A stretch of 64,000 bases of DNA from Sphaerosporella brunnea (taxonomy: Eukaryota; Ascomycota; Pezizomycetes; Pezizales; Pyronemataceae): assembly GCA_008704415.1 (NCBI GenBank), contig VXIS01000008.1:62001-126000 (forward strand). The letters are read 5' to 3'. Positions 22,791 to 34,399 of the stretch are shown here, piece by piece (position 1 is the first letter of the stretch; the number at the start of each line of letters is the position of its first letter). The notes beneath the pieces were generated by a model. That model saw only the letters and a list, made by a program, of their open reading frames with translations. It did not search any database and was not told where the DNA came from. Made by a program: the position numbers and the translations under genes.

Positions 22791-23338
22791 TTTTAGCTAA
22801 AGGAAAACCCACTCTCAGCCCTACCTCAAGATATAAGGAAAAGGCTCACAGATACTGACTCGTCAGTGAAATCCGAGGTGGAAGCGTAGGTGGCGGAGAA
22901 GACCTCATCCTGTCGTTGGCCCTAGTGGTGGCTGGCTTTCCTTAATCTAGAGATTGGCTGTCACTTAAATGCTTTGCATACTTATTATGCCTTTCGGCTT
23001 TCGCATACCACCATATAGAGATGACGAGAGTCAGGCAAACGCAGGAGCAAACCCACCCTGCAGCTCCGGCGTGACTACCTATAGACCCCCCACTGCCTGG
23101 TATGGTAGCGCTTCTTGAACTGTGCGGATCTATATGTTTCATTATTCAGTCCCTTTGGGAGCCGGTGCGGCCGGGTTCTGTGATATCCGGCGTGTAATAG
23201 GTTTGTTGGTTGCATCGTCGTGATGATCTAGATAGACAACCTAAGCATCGCTGCCAGCAAAAAATAGTGTGATTACATATCATCTGTGGGTACCGTCGTG
23301 TTTCCAACCCCGTATATCACCTGAGGCATTTTTTTCAT

Positions 23339-24621
23339 CGGTTATTGGCTATAATACCCCCCTCCGAAGGCCATATTTGGCCCCATACCCCCGATCTTGA
23401 ATTATTTGGTAGCGTACCCCTTAACCCACTGGAGTGAGACTCCAAGAGCGTGACCCCAAGGACTGAACCCTCGCCCTTCGCCCATCGCCCTTCGCACCGC
23501 CGCCCCCCGTCCCCGTCCCCGTCTCTGTGCCGTACCCTCGCCCGCCCTCTGCACCCCATCCGCGTTCCCGTAGCCTCGCCCCCCCCCCCCCCCCCACTCG
23601 AGTGAAACACAAAGCCCACAATCAAACCACCCGTACCGTGTACAAACCGATGAATTTTACGCGCATACTACCTACGTTGCCCCAAATAACAGGGTTTGAG
23701 TTCATCTGCCATCTGCTAACCCCTTATCGCTCCCTCAGCACCTCCTATTCGCCAGTAAATCTACCTATGAGGCTGAGTGCTGGTTCGTGCATTATGACCC
23801 ATGCCTGTACAGGTGCTACATCGGACTGCCGCACCCTGGACAGCGTTCGGTTGCTGATTTGTTCCTCCGTATCTCATTTTCGCGCTTCCGCTTCCTCCCA
23901 GAGCGTGACCCCAAGGACTGAACCCTCGCCCCTCGCCCTTCGCCCTTCGCCGTTCACCCTACGCCCCCCACCCCGTCCTTCTCCCCGTACCCTCGCCCAT
24001 CTCATCCTCCCGCAGTCCTCACCACAACCCCGCGGTCGCTCCCGCTACCCAGTCCCCCACGGCCCGTGAGCAACCGTGCGGGAGCTATGCAGCATATACC
24101 ACACGGAAACGGATCAACGATTCAAGCTCCTTGAAGAGTCCAAGTTAGCTCAGCAACGATAGGCCGAGCGAAGCCTCCGCAATCAGACATTGTCTACATC
24201 GTGTATTTGGACAACCGGAGCTGCTCATGCTTACGCTTTCAGGATTCCTTGCGGTTGCTTGAATTCAAAAGACTCCCGCTGATTTCATGCTGTCATACGT
24301 TAAAAACAGCACATTTATTAATAGCTACGCACAGAACGTCTACCCGATTGATTTGGTGGATACCCGAAGCACTGGCCATACAGGCTGATGTCGACCCAGG
24401 CCGTGGCGCTGATCATGCCTCCGAGTCTGACAGTGATGACTCTGCCTTGTCTGATCCACCATTGGATGAATGTGGGCCACCTTTAACCCGTGCATCCCCC
24501 GATCGTCCCAGCAAAAAGGGTCTCACTCGAGTGGGTTGAGGGGTACGCTGCCAAATAATCTAAGATCGGGGGTATGGGGCCAAATACGGCCTTCGGAGGG
24601 GGGCATTATTGCCACTAACCG
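23339..24621 (+). mobile_element. Non-autonomous Mutator-like element (MULE)
   Basis: Terminal inverted repeats of about 100 bp (23339-23437 and 24518-24621) begin CGGTTATTGGC and, at the other end in reverse complement, CGGTTAGTGGC. They share CCCCCCTCCGAAGGCC and GGCCCCATACCCCCGATCTT. The element is flanked by identical 9-bp copies of TTTTTTCAT (23330-23338 and 24622-24630). Long TIRs plus a 9-bp duplication are diagnostic for Mutator-like transposons. The 1.28-kb interior has GC-rich duplicated blocks and a short ORF ending in an acidic, Pro- and Lys-containing tail near the right TIR, possibly the residue of a transposase C-terminus. Confidence 0.85.
23437..24010. repeat. Duplicated GC-rich block inside the MULE
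   Basis: The phrase GCGTGACCCCAAGGACTGAA followed by CCCTCGCCC/CCCTTCGCC words occurs at about 23,449 and again at about 23,903. A run of about 17 C bases lies at about 23,579-23,595. Confidence 0.65.
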
Positions 24622-24630
24622 TTTTTTCAT

Positions 24631-25579
24631 TTGTCACTGCTCGGATACATCATTTGACACAGTCGCAGACGGCTTCTGAGAGCCGCCATCCTTGACGTGC
24701 CAGTGATACGCTACATCAGGATGTATAGTTCCCGGTTCAGATGACTACCTGATCTATCCGCACCCAGGTGTGACCGGCAGCGTGTAGAGGTTCAAAAAGT
24801 CTGTCGCCATAACGTTTTCTACAATTACTCAATTGCCACTACAGTGTTCCGGTCGGGCATCCCCGTGCGATTGTTCCGCCATCCTTACCTAGCTCAGACT
24901 TACTGGTTCCCCTGTCACCCAGTTACGAGTCGCCATTCTTCAACGGCCAAACCGGAATGGTGGAATCAATTAAATCATGATATGGGTCAAGGTGGGAGAT
25001 TTGGGAGCGGATGGGTTGCGGTAGGTCCTCGCCGCCCGGAATGCTCTGGGCGGCTCACGAGGCGGATAATTGACTTTCACTTGTCGAAGTCATATGATGA
25101 TGCGGTAGGAGGTGGTTGCGCTATGACAATCTCTCACCCAGGTGATGTGAGCGGTTACTCCATGCCCTCTGTTGAAAACCTTCATCGCAGTATGTCTGGC
25201 TGAGTATGCCCAGTCAACGCACCGCCATTCGCGAGATCAAGAAATGGTGTCCTAACTTATTGCTCGCCAAAGAACGCAGATGGTACCGTCATTGCCAGAG
25301 AGCTATGGGGTCTACCTGGAATTCTTCGCACTGGTGAATCGGCCCGCCGCCGGGAAAAAAGAAGCCACCAGAATAGTCAAAATACGGGAGGCGAAAACTG
25401 ACTTTTATTCACATTACTTGCCAAGCCGAGATGCGGGGACGAACATCATCGAGGAACAGTACGCCGAGTTACCACAACTTCTGTATGCACATACTCGGAT
25501 ATCTAAACGACACATCCCGCCGGCTAACAACTTAATCGCAATCACGGCTCGTCGATCATAGTAAAAGCCAAGCTCGACA
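24631..25579. other. No recognisable gene
   Basis: ORFs of 119 and 93 codons on the plus strand (24,844-25,203 and 25,280-25,561). The second has fairly protein-like composition (PESYGVYLEFFALVNRP and onward), but no family is recognised. Confidence 0.3.
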
Positions 25580-26186
25580 TCTGAGGAGAGATAGGTGGTA
25601 CTGAGCTTCGTGAACGGGTGGGTGTGGAGCCTGTGGGCATCTTTTCGCTCTATGTGTGCGCTCTCCGTAGTCCAGGTGGTGGATCATTGCTGCTCACGGG
25701 GCCGCACGGTTTATTCCGCTTTAACGACCAAATCCAACCCGTGCACGATAACCTGTTCCGCGGGGACCATATACCGGGTTTGAAACCGAAGATTCGTGAG
25801 CTCTGTATTCATGCTCATATCCCGAGATCAGTGTGCCAACCCTCGAGGTAGATATGAATGTCGTTATCGGCGATTTCCAGAGACTCCACCATTGACAGAA
25901 GCCGATGAAGAAGCTCTCACAAAGCAAGGACAGGTGATACGTCATCACACTGCGCGTGATGCCGTCCGCGTGCAGGATGGTGGATTGCGTTGTCATCTGT
26001 GCAACTCCAACCCCGACACGACGTCCTTTGATGGATTCTGTAATTTCACGCGACGCTTGGACGTAGCTGTGATTTTTGACGCTGAGTGGATCTGTTGCAG
26101 AATTCGCACCACTGTTTCGAGTTTCGAGCATGACTATCATTGCTAGCGGCATGGAAGATATCGCAATAGGGGAAATGCCGATTCAG

Positions 26187-26696
26187 CTAGCGATACTCAG
26201 CGGGCTGTTTGTCGTAACCTTTGAGAAGCGGTCGCACCAAGGATCCTGTGCGTCGATCTTCTTGTGGGCGAGAATCTCTTTGATCTGGAAGAAGATCAAA
26301 TTTGGATTTTGTACTGTAAGTGGCAGTCATCGGGCAGCTGAACTGTTCACAGGACTCCTTGACGAAGTCTCGTAACTGCATTATCGTGATGCGATGCTGA
26401 TTAGGGATCAGAATAGCCTGGCACCAAATTCCATGGTCTTCGTCAGGGCTAGGGAGTGGGGGATGTTTTTGCCTTCTGGGATCAATTCGCGGGACGGTGA
26501 TCTCGAGATGCCATGCTTGGATGGCTTCCCATTTTCCCGCCGTGCTTGCTTGCAGCAGTGATGATTCACACCCCGATGATATCGCAATAGCGAAACTCCT
26601 CAATGCCAGCTTTTTGTGGTAACCTTGTATCCAGTGTTTTTCACGGGCCGCGGCGGTCACGAGGTCGGCCGGGACAGTCTGCCATAGTCCAGTCAA
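26187..26696 (-). CDS. Unrecognised ORF within repeat R
   Basis: A 169-residue minus-strand ORF with protein-like composition. A central block (WHLEITVPRIDPRRQ) is followed by LRDFVKESCEQFSCPMTATYS. Weakly similar minus-strand phrases (EHFSCAMNANYS, FCCPVNFNYTTTS) occur near 27,610 and 34,720, so a small family may underlie the repeat. No domain, membrane segment or catalytic motif is recognised. Confidence 0.3.
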   Translation of the reverse strand: MTGLWQTVPADLVTAAAREKHWIQGYHKKLALRSFAIAISSGCESSLLQASTAGKWEAIQAWHLEITVPRIDPRRQKHPPLPSPDEDHGIWCQAILIPNQHRITIMQLRDFVKESCEQFSCPMTATYSTKSKFDLLPDQRDSRPQEDRRTGSLVRPLLKGYDKQPAEYR

Positions 26697-29600
26697 CTAC
26701 GGGCACAGCAGCGATCTAGTCCGCGATTGATCCAGGACTGGAAAATATGGTCCATGAGTTCGGACGATCTGCAGTCCCGACTTATCCAATATCTGTATTC
26801 CGTGGGCCTGAACGTGCGAGCGGTGTGCGTCACGGCGTGGCCAACATGCGCCGAAGAAAAAAAAAATCACTATCTTTGCAACCATGACTGCACCATGACT
26901 GCCGCTGGAAATTTCGCTCTCTCCATTCAATCTGGGTCCCGGTCCATCGGCTATCCTAACATCGTGAGCTTTCCGCTGTTGTCACCGAAAACAACCACCT
27001 TTGAACGTCATCAACCACTAAACAACTACCTCCGAACGTCATCAATGCACGTCTCACTTGTCACTGGGCCCTGCGACCCTGAATAAAAACTGTAATTGTC
27101 ATCAAACTGTAAGTCACTCACTACGTGCCACATCCTGAGTACGGGAATTGGCTCATCAGCGCGAGCCATGCTGAAATTACGGGGCTTGAGGAGATGCTAC
27201 ATGCCCTCTGTATCCGGCAACTCAATTGTGGCATGGTTCTATAGCCTGAGCGTGAGGCATAGAGGAGTTTTGGGGTGCACGGGGATGCATTCATGATATG
27301 GCCGGGGTTTGGTATGTGAGTTTTCAGGGCGTGGGCGTTTGGTATATAAAATCCTTGGATAATACATTACTCCGTTGGAAGTATCCAATAGACTGGATCG
27401 CCCGCAGGGGGTCCAGCCCATACCCCACGAAAGAACTGCTGGCCCCGGGGAATCTCTTGGACTGGACTGCTTGATGTGGTCCAGGTCCGGTCGGCGCACA
27501 GGACTGGTCGGACTGGACTGTGAGGAACACTGCTTGTGTCACCCTTCACGTCAATACCTAGGCCCTGGGCAGCTTCGGCCTCTTGCCCAGAATCGCTGTA
27601 ATTGGCGTTCATTGCGCAGCTGAAGTGTTCACCGGCCTTATTGGCCAAGGCACAAAACTGTTTCGTGCGAAGCGACAATGATCAAAGCCTTTCCGTTCGC
27701 CGTGCGATACAATTGCCGCGCTTTGAGGGAAGTGGCTCTGACACTTGGCTGATGATATCGCTGACACGTTTTGTGAGCGACGGACGTTGGTTTCCTGGCC
27801 ATGGGACACGAGGCTGTGCGCATGCGTTGCCGGCGAAGTTGTTAGATCCCGGTGTTGTGGATTTCTGGAAGCGCGCGCGGAAACTCAAGCTTTGAGTATT
27901 GATCTGATTGTTGACTGGTTATCGCGGCGCGGATGTGCCGGGCCCCGCAAATGATGGACGGAAGGAGTAATGTAGTAGTAGTGTACGTTTGGAAGTTCGG
28001 GGGTTGAGGGGAGATTGCAGGGCGGCATGTGGGGAGAGATGCATCATGTAAATGGCAAAATAACCTGGTTATATTTATTACAGTGGTATTTTGTCAACGC
28101 TGGGTGCACGCCCACCGTTTGTGACTACCCATATCTCACCAGGCGTTTTTTAACGGGTTTTGACTTACGTTCTCCTCTGCGGTCGAACATTCTGCGGTAC
28201 CCCCCAACTTTTGCTCTGAACACGGTAATCCTGTGAAAACATGAGTGACAGACACTTCACGATCACCCGCACTTCAATGAACGCTGTTCAACCCACCCGG
28301 CGTCCCGTTGCCAGCTGCGCGACCCTGGCGATATCACAACTTCAAATTGCCGCAGAAACGCAGCATCATCTGGCTTCATATCTCGCTTACAACGCAGCCA
28401 CTGCGGACCTTCTCTTCCACTTTTACCCCGCTATAACACCTTGAGATACGCCGGTAAGTGAATGGATTGCGTGGCATAGCCGTTGATTGCAGCGGCCTGC
28501 TCGAAATCACCGGAATGGCGGTAGCCCGGTCGGTACTTAAACTAGCCGCTGAGAGTGCGCAAGGTTTTTCGAGCAAGTGAATTTTGTCGGTTGCAGAGCC
28601 AAATAGTTTACATTCCGAATTGCGTGGAGATTACCGCGCGGTGTCCCATAAACACTGATCGAATCAGCAGCCAAAGAAGTGTTAGTCGCCAACGCTTCCT
28701 TCAGAGTGCGATTCCGTCACGGAAAATATAACTTGCAAACGAGTTATGAAAGCACGGCAACCCAAGTTCGACCAAAGATGGCCTACATGTGCAACGTGTG
28801 TTCAACGTACTAGGAGGGGCGCAGAGTGCTGTCAATAATACACCATTGCTTGCGCAGCGTGCGATCATGGATTCTCAGTCATGGATTGCAACGCCAGCAG
28901 GAGAAAGTTTGGCTGCGTAAGCCCAAGGCCGTTGTTTTAACCAGCACCGTAGGAGTGGTGAAAATAAACCCAGATACTGCGGCATAGCATGGCAGCGCGC
29001 TGGCGGCCAAATCTTCCTTCCGCTCCGGACTGGCTGCTAGTCACTCTCACTGCCTTGCTCAAAGCCATTAACATATAGTTGTCATCGGCGCGGTGGCCAC
29101 GGACAAGAGTCCATCGCCATCCTACGCCGCAAATGGGCGTCGACTGAGTGTATATCATATTGGACATTGAGCCTGTTGGCGCGATCCAATTGGTACAACA
29201 CGCCAGACATATATATTGATTGACCATACCGTTTCCGACCAACAAATCAATCAAAACAACCACCGCACCTTCACTGACACTCTACACTCCCGTGTTTCCG
29301 GTCAGATCTCCTTTCCACACTCTTCCAGGTTTCGGTTGAAACGTCCTGCTTCAAGGTTGGTCATTGTCAACCATGATATTTCAACGTATTGCCCGTTACA
29401 ATTCACATAGGTCAACAAGGCTCCAACACCCACCAGTGACATATAAGCGGTTTGTGTCGACCCATCTGCAGGCGACACGTCTGACCCAGATTTCCTGCTG
29501 TGTCTGGGCTTTCCCGGCGTCGTCACAGTTTCCAGGTCGTACCCGTTCCATCGAGGGGCAGCCTTGCACGCGCATCCATAGGAAACAACATGCTGCGCAG

Positions 29601-30059
29601 ACAACCACAGAGCACTCTCGACCGAGACCTAAGTCACAGCCCTCCGTTTGCCGTTATTGATACCCGCACAGTGCAAAGAAAGTACAGCAGTCCGCATGCG
29701 ATACAGACGCGACCTGGCTGAGTCTGACGACCGGACCCGGCCACACGACACTCAACTCCGTTTGGACCAGGCAATTTTGCACGGGACCCAGGTGACTGAA
29801 GGTGCCCATCAGGCCCGGTGATCACCTTCACGATGCACCGCCGTAGCTGGGGGAAGGACATGTCGCGAGGCACGAAAATCGGGCTGCGGTTTGACTTGTG
29901 TAGGCCGAAACGGATAAGGCTTCCCAGGTGCGGGTCGCGGGCGGCAAGCGCGCCCACGTCGAACTCGATTTTGGTGGTGTCGGAGACTGGTGACGAGTGT
30001 GGCGCCGGGGCGATCGAGTTGACGTCGGTTGCTTCGCCTAAGCCCAATGTTGCTGCTGT

Positions 30060-30800
30060 CCACGTCCGCGGCCCCAATATGAGTGGGGGAATATACGCCG
30101 CTCTGTGGGAGTTCAGCGGGCATCCAGCCTCGAGGCCTCGGAAGCTCCGCCACATGAATGTGAGGTTTGAAATTGCCTCTTGGGGTGTTCGAGCATGATG
30201 GTGTATTCAAGCGTCGCCACGAGTCTGCAAAGTGAGTTAGGAAGGGCAGTAGGAGCTGCGGGTGATGCTTACAATTCCGGTGTTTTCGGTGGTGAGCTGT
30301 ATGCGATGCTGTGTTGCGGGGGTTATCCCGAGGTGACAAGTTCAAGGAGGGCGTTGTGGATCGGTGGCATCAGAGACCCTGTGGGTGATCACGATAGCTT
30401 GTGGGGTGGCGTTGGAAGCTGCGTGGGGCGACGACGGACTTCTGAACGTAGGCGAGCAGCTCCCAGTTCGCCCTGTTCTTGCTGGGTCGTTTACTAGTAC
30501 CATCCAACGATATCCGGCAATGAAATCAGGCATTTGCGCGCGGCGTGGGCCGAGTTGTGTGTGGCGCTCCGTGCGTGTTCAGCGGGCATCCAGCCTCCGG
30601 GCATCGGAAGCTCCGCCACATGAATGTGAGATTTGAAATTGTCTGTTGGGGTGTTCGGGACTGATGATATCGTTAAGCGTCGCCATGAGTCTGCAACGTG
30701 AGATAGGCGGGGTAGTAGGAGGTGTGGGTGATGGTCACATTTCCGGTGCTTTCTGTGGTGATCTGTGTGCTGGTGGTGTGTTGTGGGGTTATCCTTGATG
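30060..30800 (+). repeat. Partial tandem duplication in R copy 1
   Basis: The block beginning TCAGCGGGCATCCAGCCTC at about 30,113 recurs at about 30,578, each followed by GGAAGCTCCGCCACATGAAT and about 200 bp of further similarity ending in a GGTTATCC word. The corresponding part of R copy 3 (53,430-53,650) has a single version. Confidence 0.7.
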
Positions 30801-31800
30801 ACGCAAGGGTATTGCGCATCGCCTGGATCAGAAACCTCTTCCAGCGTTTCAGGATGACCACTGCAGAGTGAACTGATGCATATGGGGCAGTGCTGGTAGC
30901 TGCCTGGCGACAACGGACCTGTGAACGTAGGGGAACAGCTCCCAGTTCGCCCTGTCGCTGACCGACACCATGTATCCATGAACCGGCACCAACCGCTTCT
31001 CTCCATTTGCCCAAACAGACGAGTGCCGGCGAACCACATTTACCACAGTTCGCACACCTCGCGAAACCTTTCGGACCAGATACCAATTGGAAACAACCGC
31101 AGCAACACGCGCAGGACGAGTACCGTCGTGTCGCCATTCCAAGTGTATGTTCAGCTTTTGGACATGCTGGAAATTGCGGACTGGGCGCTGTAAAATTTCT
31201 TAACAACGTCATGGAAACCCCTGATCACCCGATGCTTGCTCTGCTTTAAGATTGACGTGGGAAGTCTGTGGAAGGGGAGACAGATGAAGATGGACGTTGC
31301 CACCGCGGCTGGAAGCGTCTGCTCTGTCCGTGATTTTGATAAAGCGTCCGCTAGGTCCTATCGCACTTGTAATCTCCACCGAGCACGCCCGTTACCAATG
31401 GAATCGAAGTCAGTGTTTTCGGCCACCGCATCTGAGGGCAATACTGCATTCGCCGCCTAGTTAACACGACCACGGACGCGCTATCCATGTGCCCCCGCGA
31501 TGTCTACTCTGTGGAGGACACGTGCCGCACAATAGGCCCGAAAACACGACTTGCCGGGGAGTACCGGCGACCTGGGAGCGTTTAGCGCAGCGGATCACAC
31601 GGAGACCAAGCGGTGGTGGATGATGAGAGAGAGGGGCTGAGAAACGGCAATCGCGTATATCATGGGAAGTCATGTGAGCATTCAGCATCGCGCTCGCAGT
31701 GGTTGAAACTGCTCTCAATAGCCGGCCCAAAAAGCCCGGGCTGGTTGTGGGCTGCGTGTTTGCATGGAAGTGTCGCGAATTGGTAGAGAGTGATAACCAG

Positions 31801-33230
31801 TGAAGCAACAATGATGTGCATCCTTCATACACGATCAACAGCTCATGCATCCCCCAGCCAGCCTGCGAGTTGCAAAGTCAGCCCGGCTTATTATTCGGCC
31901 CAACGCAGCCCAACGCAGCCAGGTCCATTGACAAACAACACGGAAACGATTGGACATCGCCATGCTGATAGACGTTTTTCTGCTCCTCCACTTTCTGCAC
32001 GTGTTGCAGTTGGCCGGCATCGCTCGCCGGAGCAACCACCAGCCCGGTGTTGGAGAGGATTGTCATTCAACTGTTGAAGACAGCTTCCAGTTCATGGCTG
32101 TCCCTGGTGCGTCCAGCCAGCCTTTGTCGTATCCACTTCTCCGTGGACCTGATGACAACACCTCAGTCAAGGCAAACAGGAGCTGTCTGGCTGTCCGCTT
32201 AAGAGGCGGCCTTGTCTTTACCGGGGCCTACCGCGCAGCCTCATTTGCCAAGGACCAGCAGCTACTGTTCGGCCGGCCAGGTGTAGGTGGAAAGCAACAT
32301 TTGCTGTACTGTCCCTTCTCAGAGCTATTGACATAAAGTGACCGGAGCATCTTTCACCAGTGCGCCACTGGGGATGGTACGTGTTGATGGCTCCTTAGTT
32401 CTCTACAAACTGTGGCTGACATCTGAATTTTTGGGTACAACGTTCTGGAGGCCAAGATTCACCAGAACAAGATGCATGAGAAGTGTGAGGAGGTTCTGCT
32501 CGGAATTGAACCGCTGCTCCCCATTCAGCAAAATGCCGACCCTAATCCTCAGATACTGATTGCGACCTGCGAACGACGTGTGGTGCTACCACACTCGACG
32601 CGTCAGACAGTGAACATGAGGCGAGCACGAAATGGGACCCAGCTTAAGCGCCAGATGACTCCTTCAATCGCCGAATGCAGGGGAATCTAGCGAGGTAGGA
32701 GCACCATGATGCGGGGGTGTGTGCGCGCAGGTGATGCTGATGGCAGACTCAATCAGAGCGGAGATAACCCCAAAAGCTTTGTTTCACCAGGCGGATTGAA
32801 CGAAAATACGCACGGCAATGATTCGATCGACATGCCAGCTGACAGTACACTCCCGCACACCGTCGCGGAGCCTCCGATCGACCTTGGGGATTTTCAATTC
32901 ACATTCAGAATGCCGATTCCTTACCGGGTAAAAAGAACCACAAACAACGCGCAGACAACCGACAATTCTGCGGTTGCCTCTATAGACGTCCGGCACGATG
33001 AACGACGATGACATGTCCCCATTCACAAGCGCAGGGGTCTGGCTGAGCCTGAATCACAGCAAATCGCCGAGCCTGTGGTCCCGGGCCTGGGTGAAGAGGT
33101 GGCTAAGGGAATGGAACAAGTTTTACAGGAGCGTGGCTGAGAGACAGTAAGCCTGCACTGCCTGCCTGCATGCCTATACTGACTGTCAACCACAAGACTT
33201 GCTGTTACAGTGCAGTATCCCAAATCCAAA
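31801..33230. other. Unique spacer, partly transposon-derived
   Basis: This lies between the two large R copies. It holds several short ORFs; one (32,706-33,011) has a protein-like tail and may be the eroded N-terminal half of the DDE transposase that ends at 33,660. No first or second catalytic Asp motif could be identified. Confidence 0.35.
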
Positions 33231-33660
33231 AAACAAAGCGAATTGAGAACCCCGAATGTGCTGAGGTCGTCGACGGCAGGGACTGCTGTGCGACGGCAAT
33301 CCTATCAGCACAGCCAGATTTCAACGGACAGCAAAGCCGGATTGAAGAAGTGGTAGAGGATGCGAGACAATCTCACTATGTTCTATCCAAAATATCATTG
33401 TCAGATGAACTGGATAGAATATTACTACTGCACATATACACTCCCTGCCGCGTCGTGCTCTTACAATTCACACTAACATCTCTCACAACTCAGGGAGGTT
33501 CTTCCAGAAGCATTGCAATCCGTTAAACCATTGCTCATTTTTAAGTATTCGAGACGCACCCGGCGCATGATCCAAGCCCACCGGGACGGGGCCACCTTTG
33601 GCGATAAGCAGTATAACGAGCGGGTGTCCAAGAGTCATCGGCGAGTTTCACAGAGACCGC
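33231..33660 (+). pseudogene. DDE transposase remnant (Tc1/mariner-like)
   Basis: The plus strand first reads RDCCATAILSAQPDF with EEVVEDARQSHY. A frameshift near 33,395 then leads into FYPKYHCQMNWIEYYYC, the block carrying the last catalytic acidic residue (the E of NWIE). After about 60 unclear bases it resumes as LPEALQSVKPLLIFKYSRR, RMIQAHRDG and SHRRV, the usual C-terminal order of this fungal transposase type. Frameshifts and the missing N-terminal catalytic motifs show that it is dead. It is related to the fragment at 6.7-7.1 kb. Confidence 0.7.
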
Positions 33661-33776
33661 CTGAGGCGGACCTTGCTTGAGGCAGCCGTGCAGGGGGGGG
33701 GGGGCAATTGTATCGTGGAAATATCATCATTCACGGTCCCCTCCACCTCGCCTTTGGTACCACTTCACATGCGTCT

Positions 33777-33821
33777 ACCACCGCTTTCACCACCGCTTTG
33801 ATCACCGCTTTAACCACTTCC
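33777..33821. repeat. 12-bp tandem repeat
   Basis: Three full units of ACCACCGCTTTN (33777, 33789, 33801, the last starting ATCACC) and a partial fourth. Just upstream, near 33,691, is a run of about 12 G bases. Confidence 0.7.
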
Positions 33822-34399
33822 TGTGCCGTCTGCACCCTGTTATAGGCAGGGAAATTTTAACTGAGCTGCAAGTTCAAAGCCGCCTGCACCATACGCCGAG
33901 TTACCGCGGTTCAGCGCACAACCGCTGTGGGACCTATTGAGAGATTTTGACTTTATATTTTGCTTTCCAACAAATTACTGGCGATAGCAGTGATTCGAAT
34001 AGACGAAACCCAGACTTGACATCCAAGTGTCACAGCGCAAGGTTGGAAAAACGATTGTGTGAGGCTATGCTCAAGCTGTACCTCGGCCATGGTCGCTCTC
34101 TTTCTTTGGGTTTCTATGTGTTACCGTTTGTTTACCGCAGGCTCTGCGATTGGCAATCAAGGCAAGCGGATACGCAACAGGACTTCAGTATTCAAAGTAG
34201 TGTTTGCCCCCGCTTTGTGGTTTTCTTTTCTTTTCATTCTCTCTCCACCAAATGTCTCTATCTCATTCCGAATAGATGTTGTTCCACTCTTGACTATCGA
34301 ATCCCGTGCCTAGCACCTCTCACCTCTGTCCTTCATATCGCGCCCTAGCTCTATCTCTGTACACGGCTACTTTGGGCTCCATCTTTTGAAACCGTCACC
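33822..34399. other. No recognisable gene
   Basis: Pyrimidine-rich sequence with a 133-codon plus-strand ORF (33,947-34,348) of unremarkable composition. No motif is seen. Confidence 0.35.

Larger units (their letters stand above)
25580..31800 (+). repeat. Large segmental repeat R, copy 1
   Basis: The segment aligns in the same orientation with 34,400-39,060 through many anchors: ATATGAATGTCGTTATCGGC near 25,852 (34,541), GTCGCCAACGCTTCC near 28,687 (35,862), TTCCATCGAGGGGCAG near 29,546 (36,928), the ACCAGATACCAATTGGAAAC block near 31,076 (38,118) and GCGTTTAGCGCAGCGGA near 31,579 (38,895). Divergence is by many substitutions of all kinds plus indels. It contains no intact gene that I recognise. 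Confidence 0.75.
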
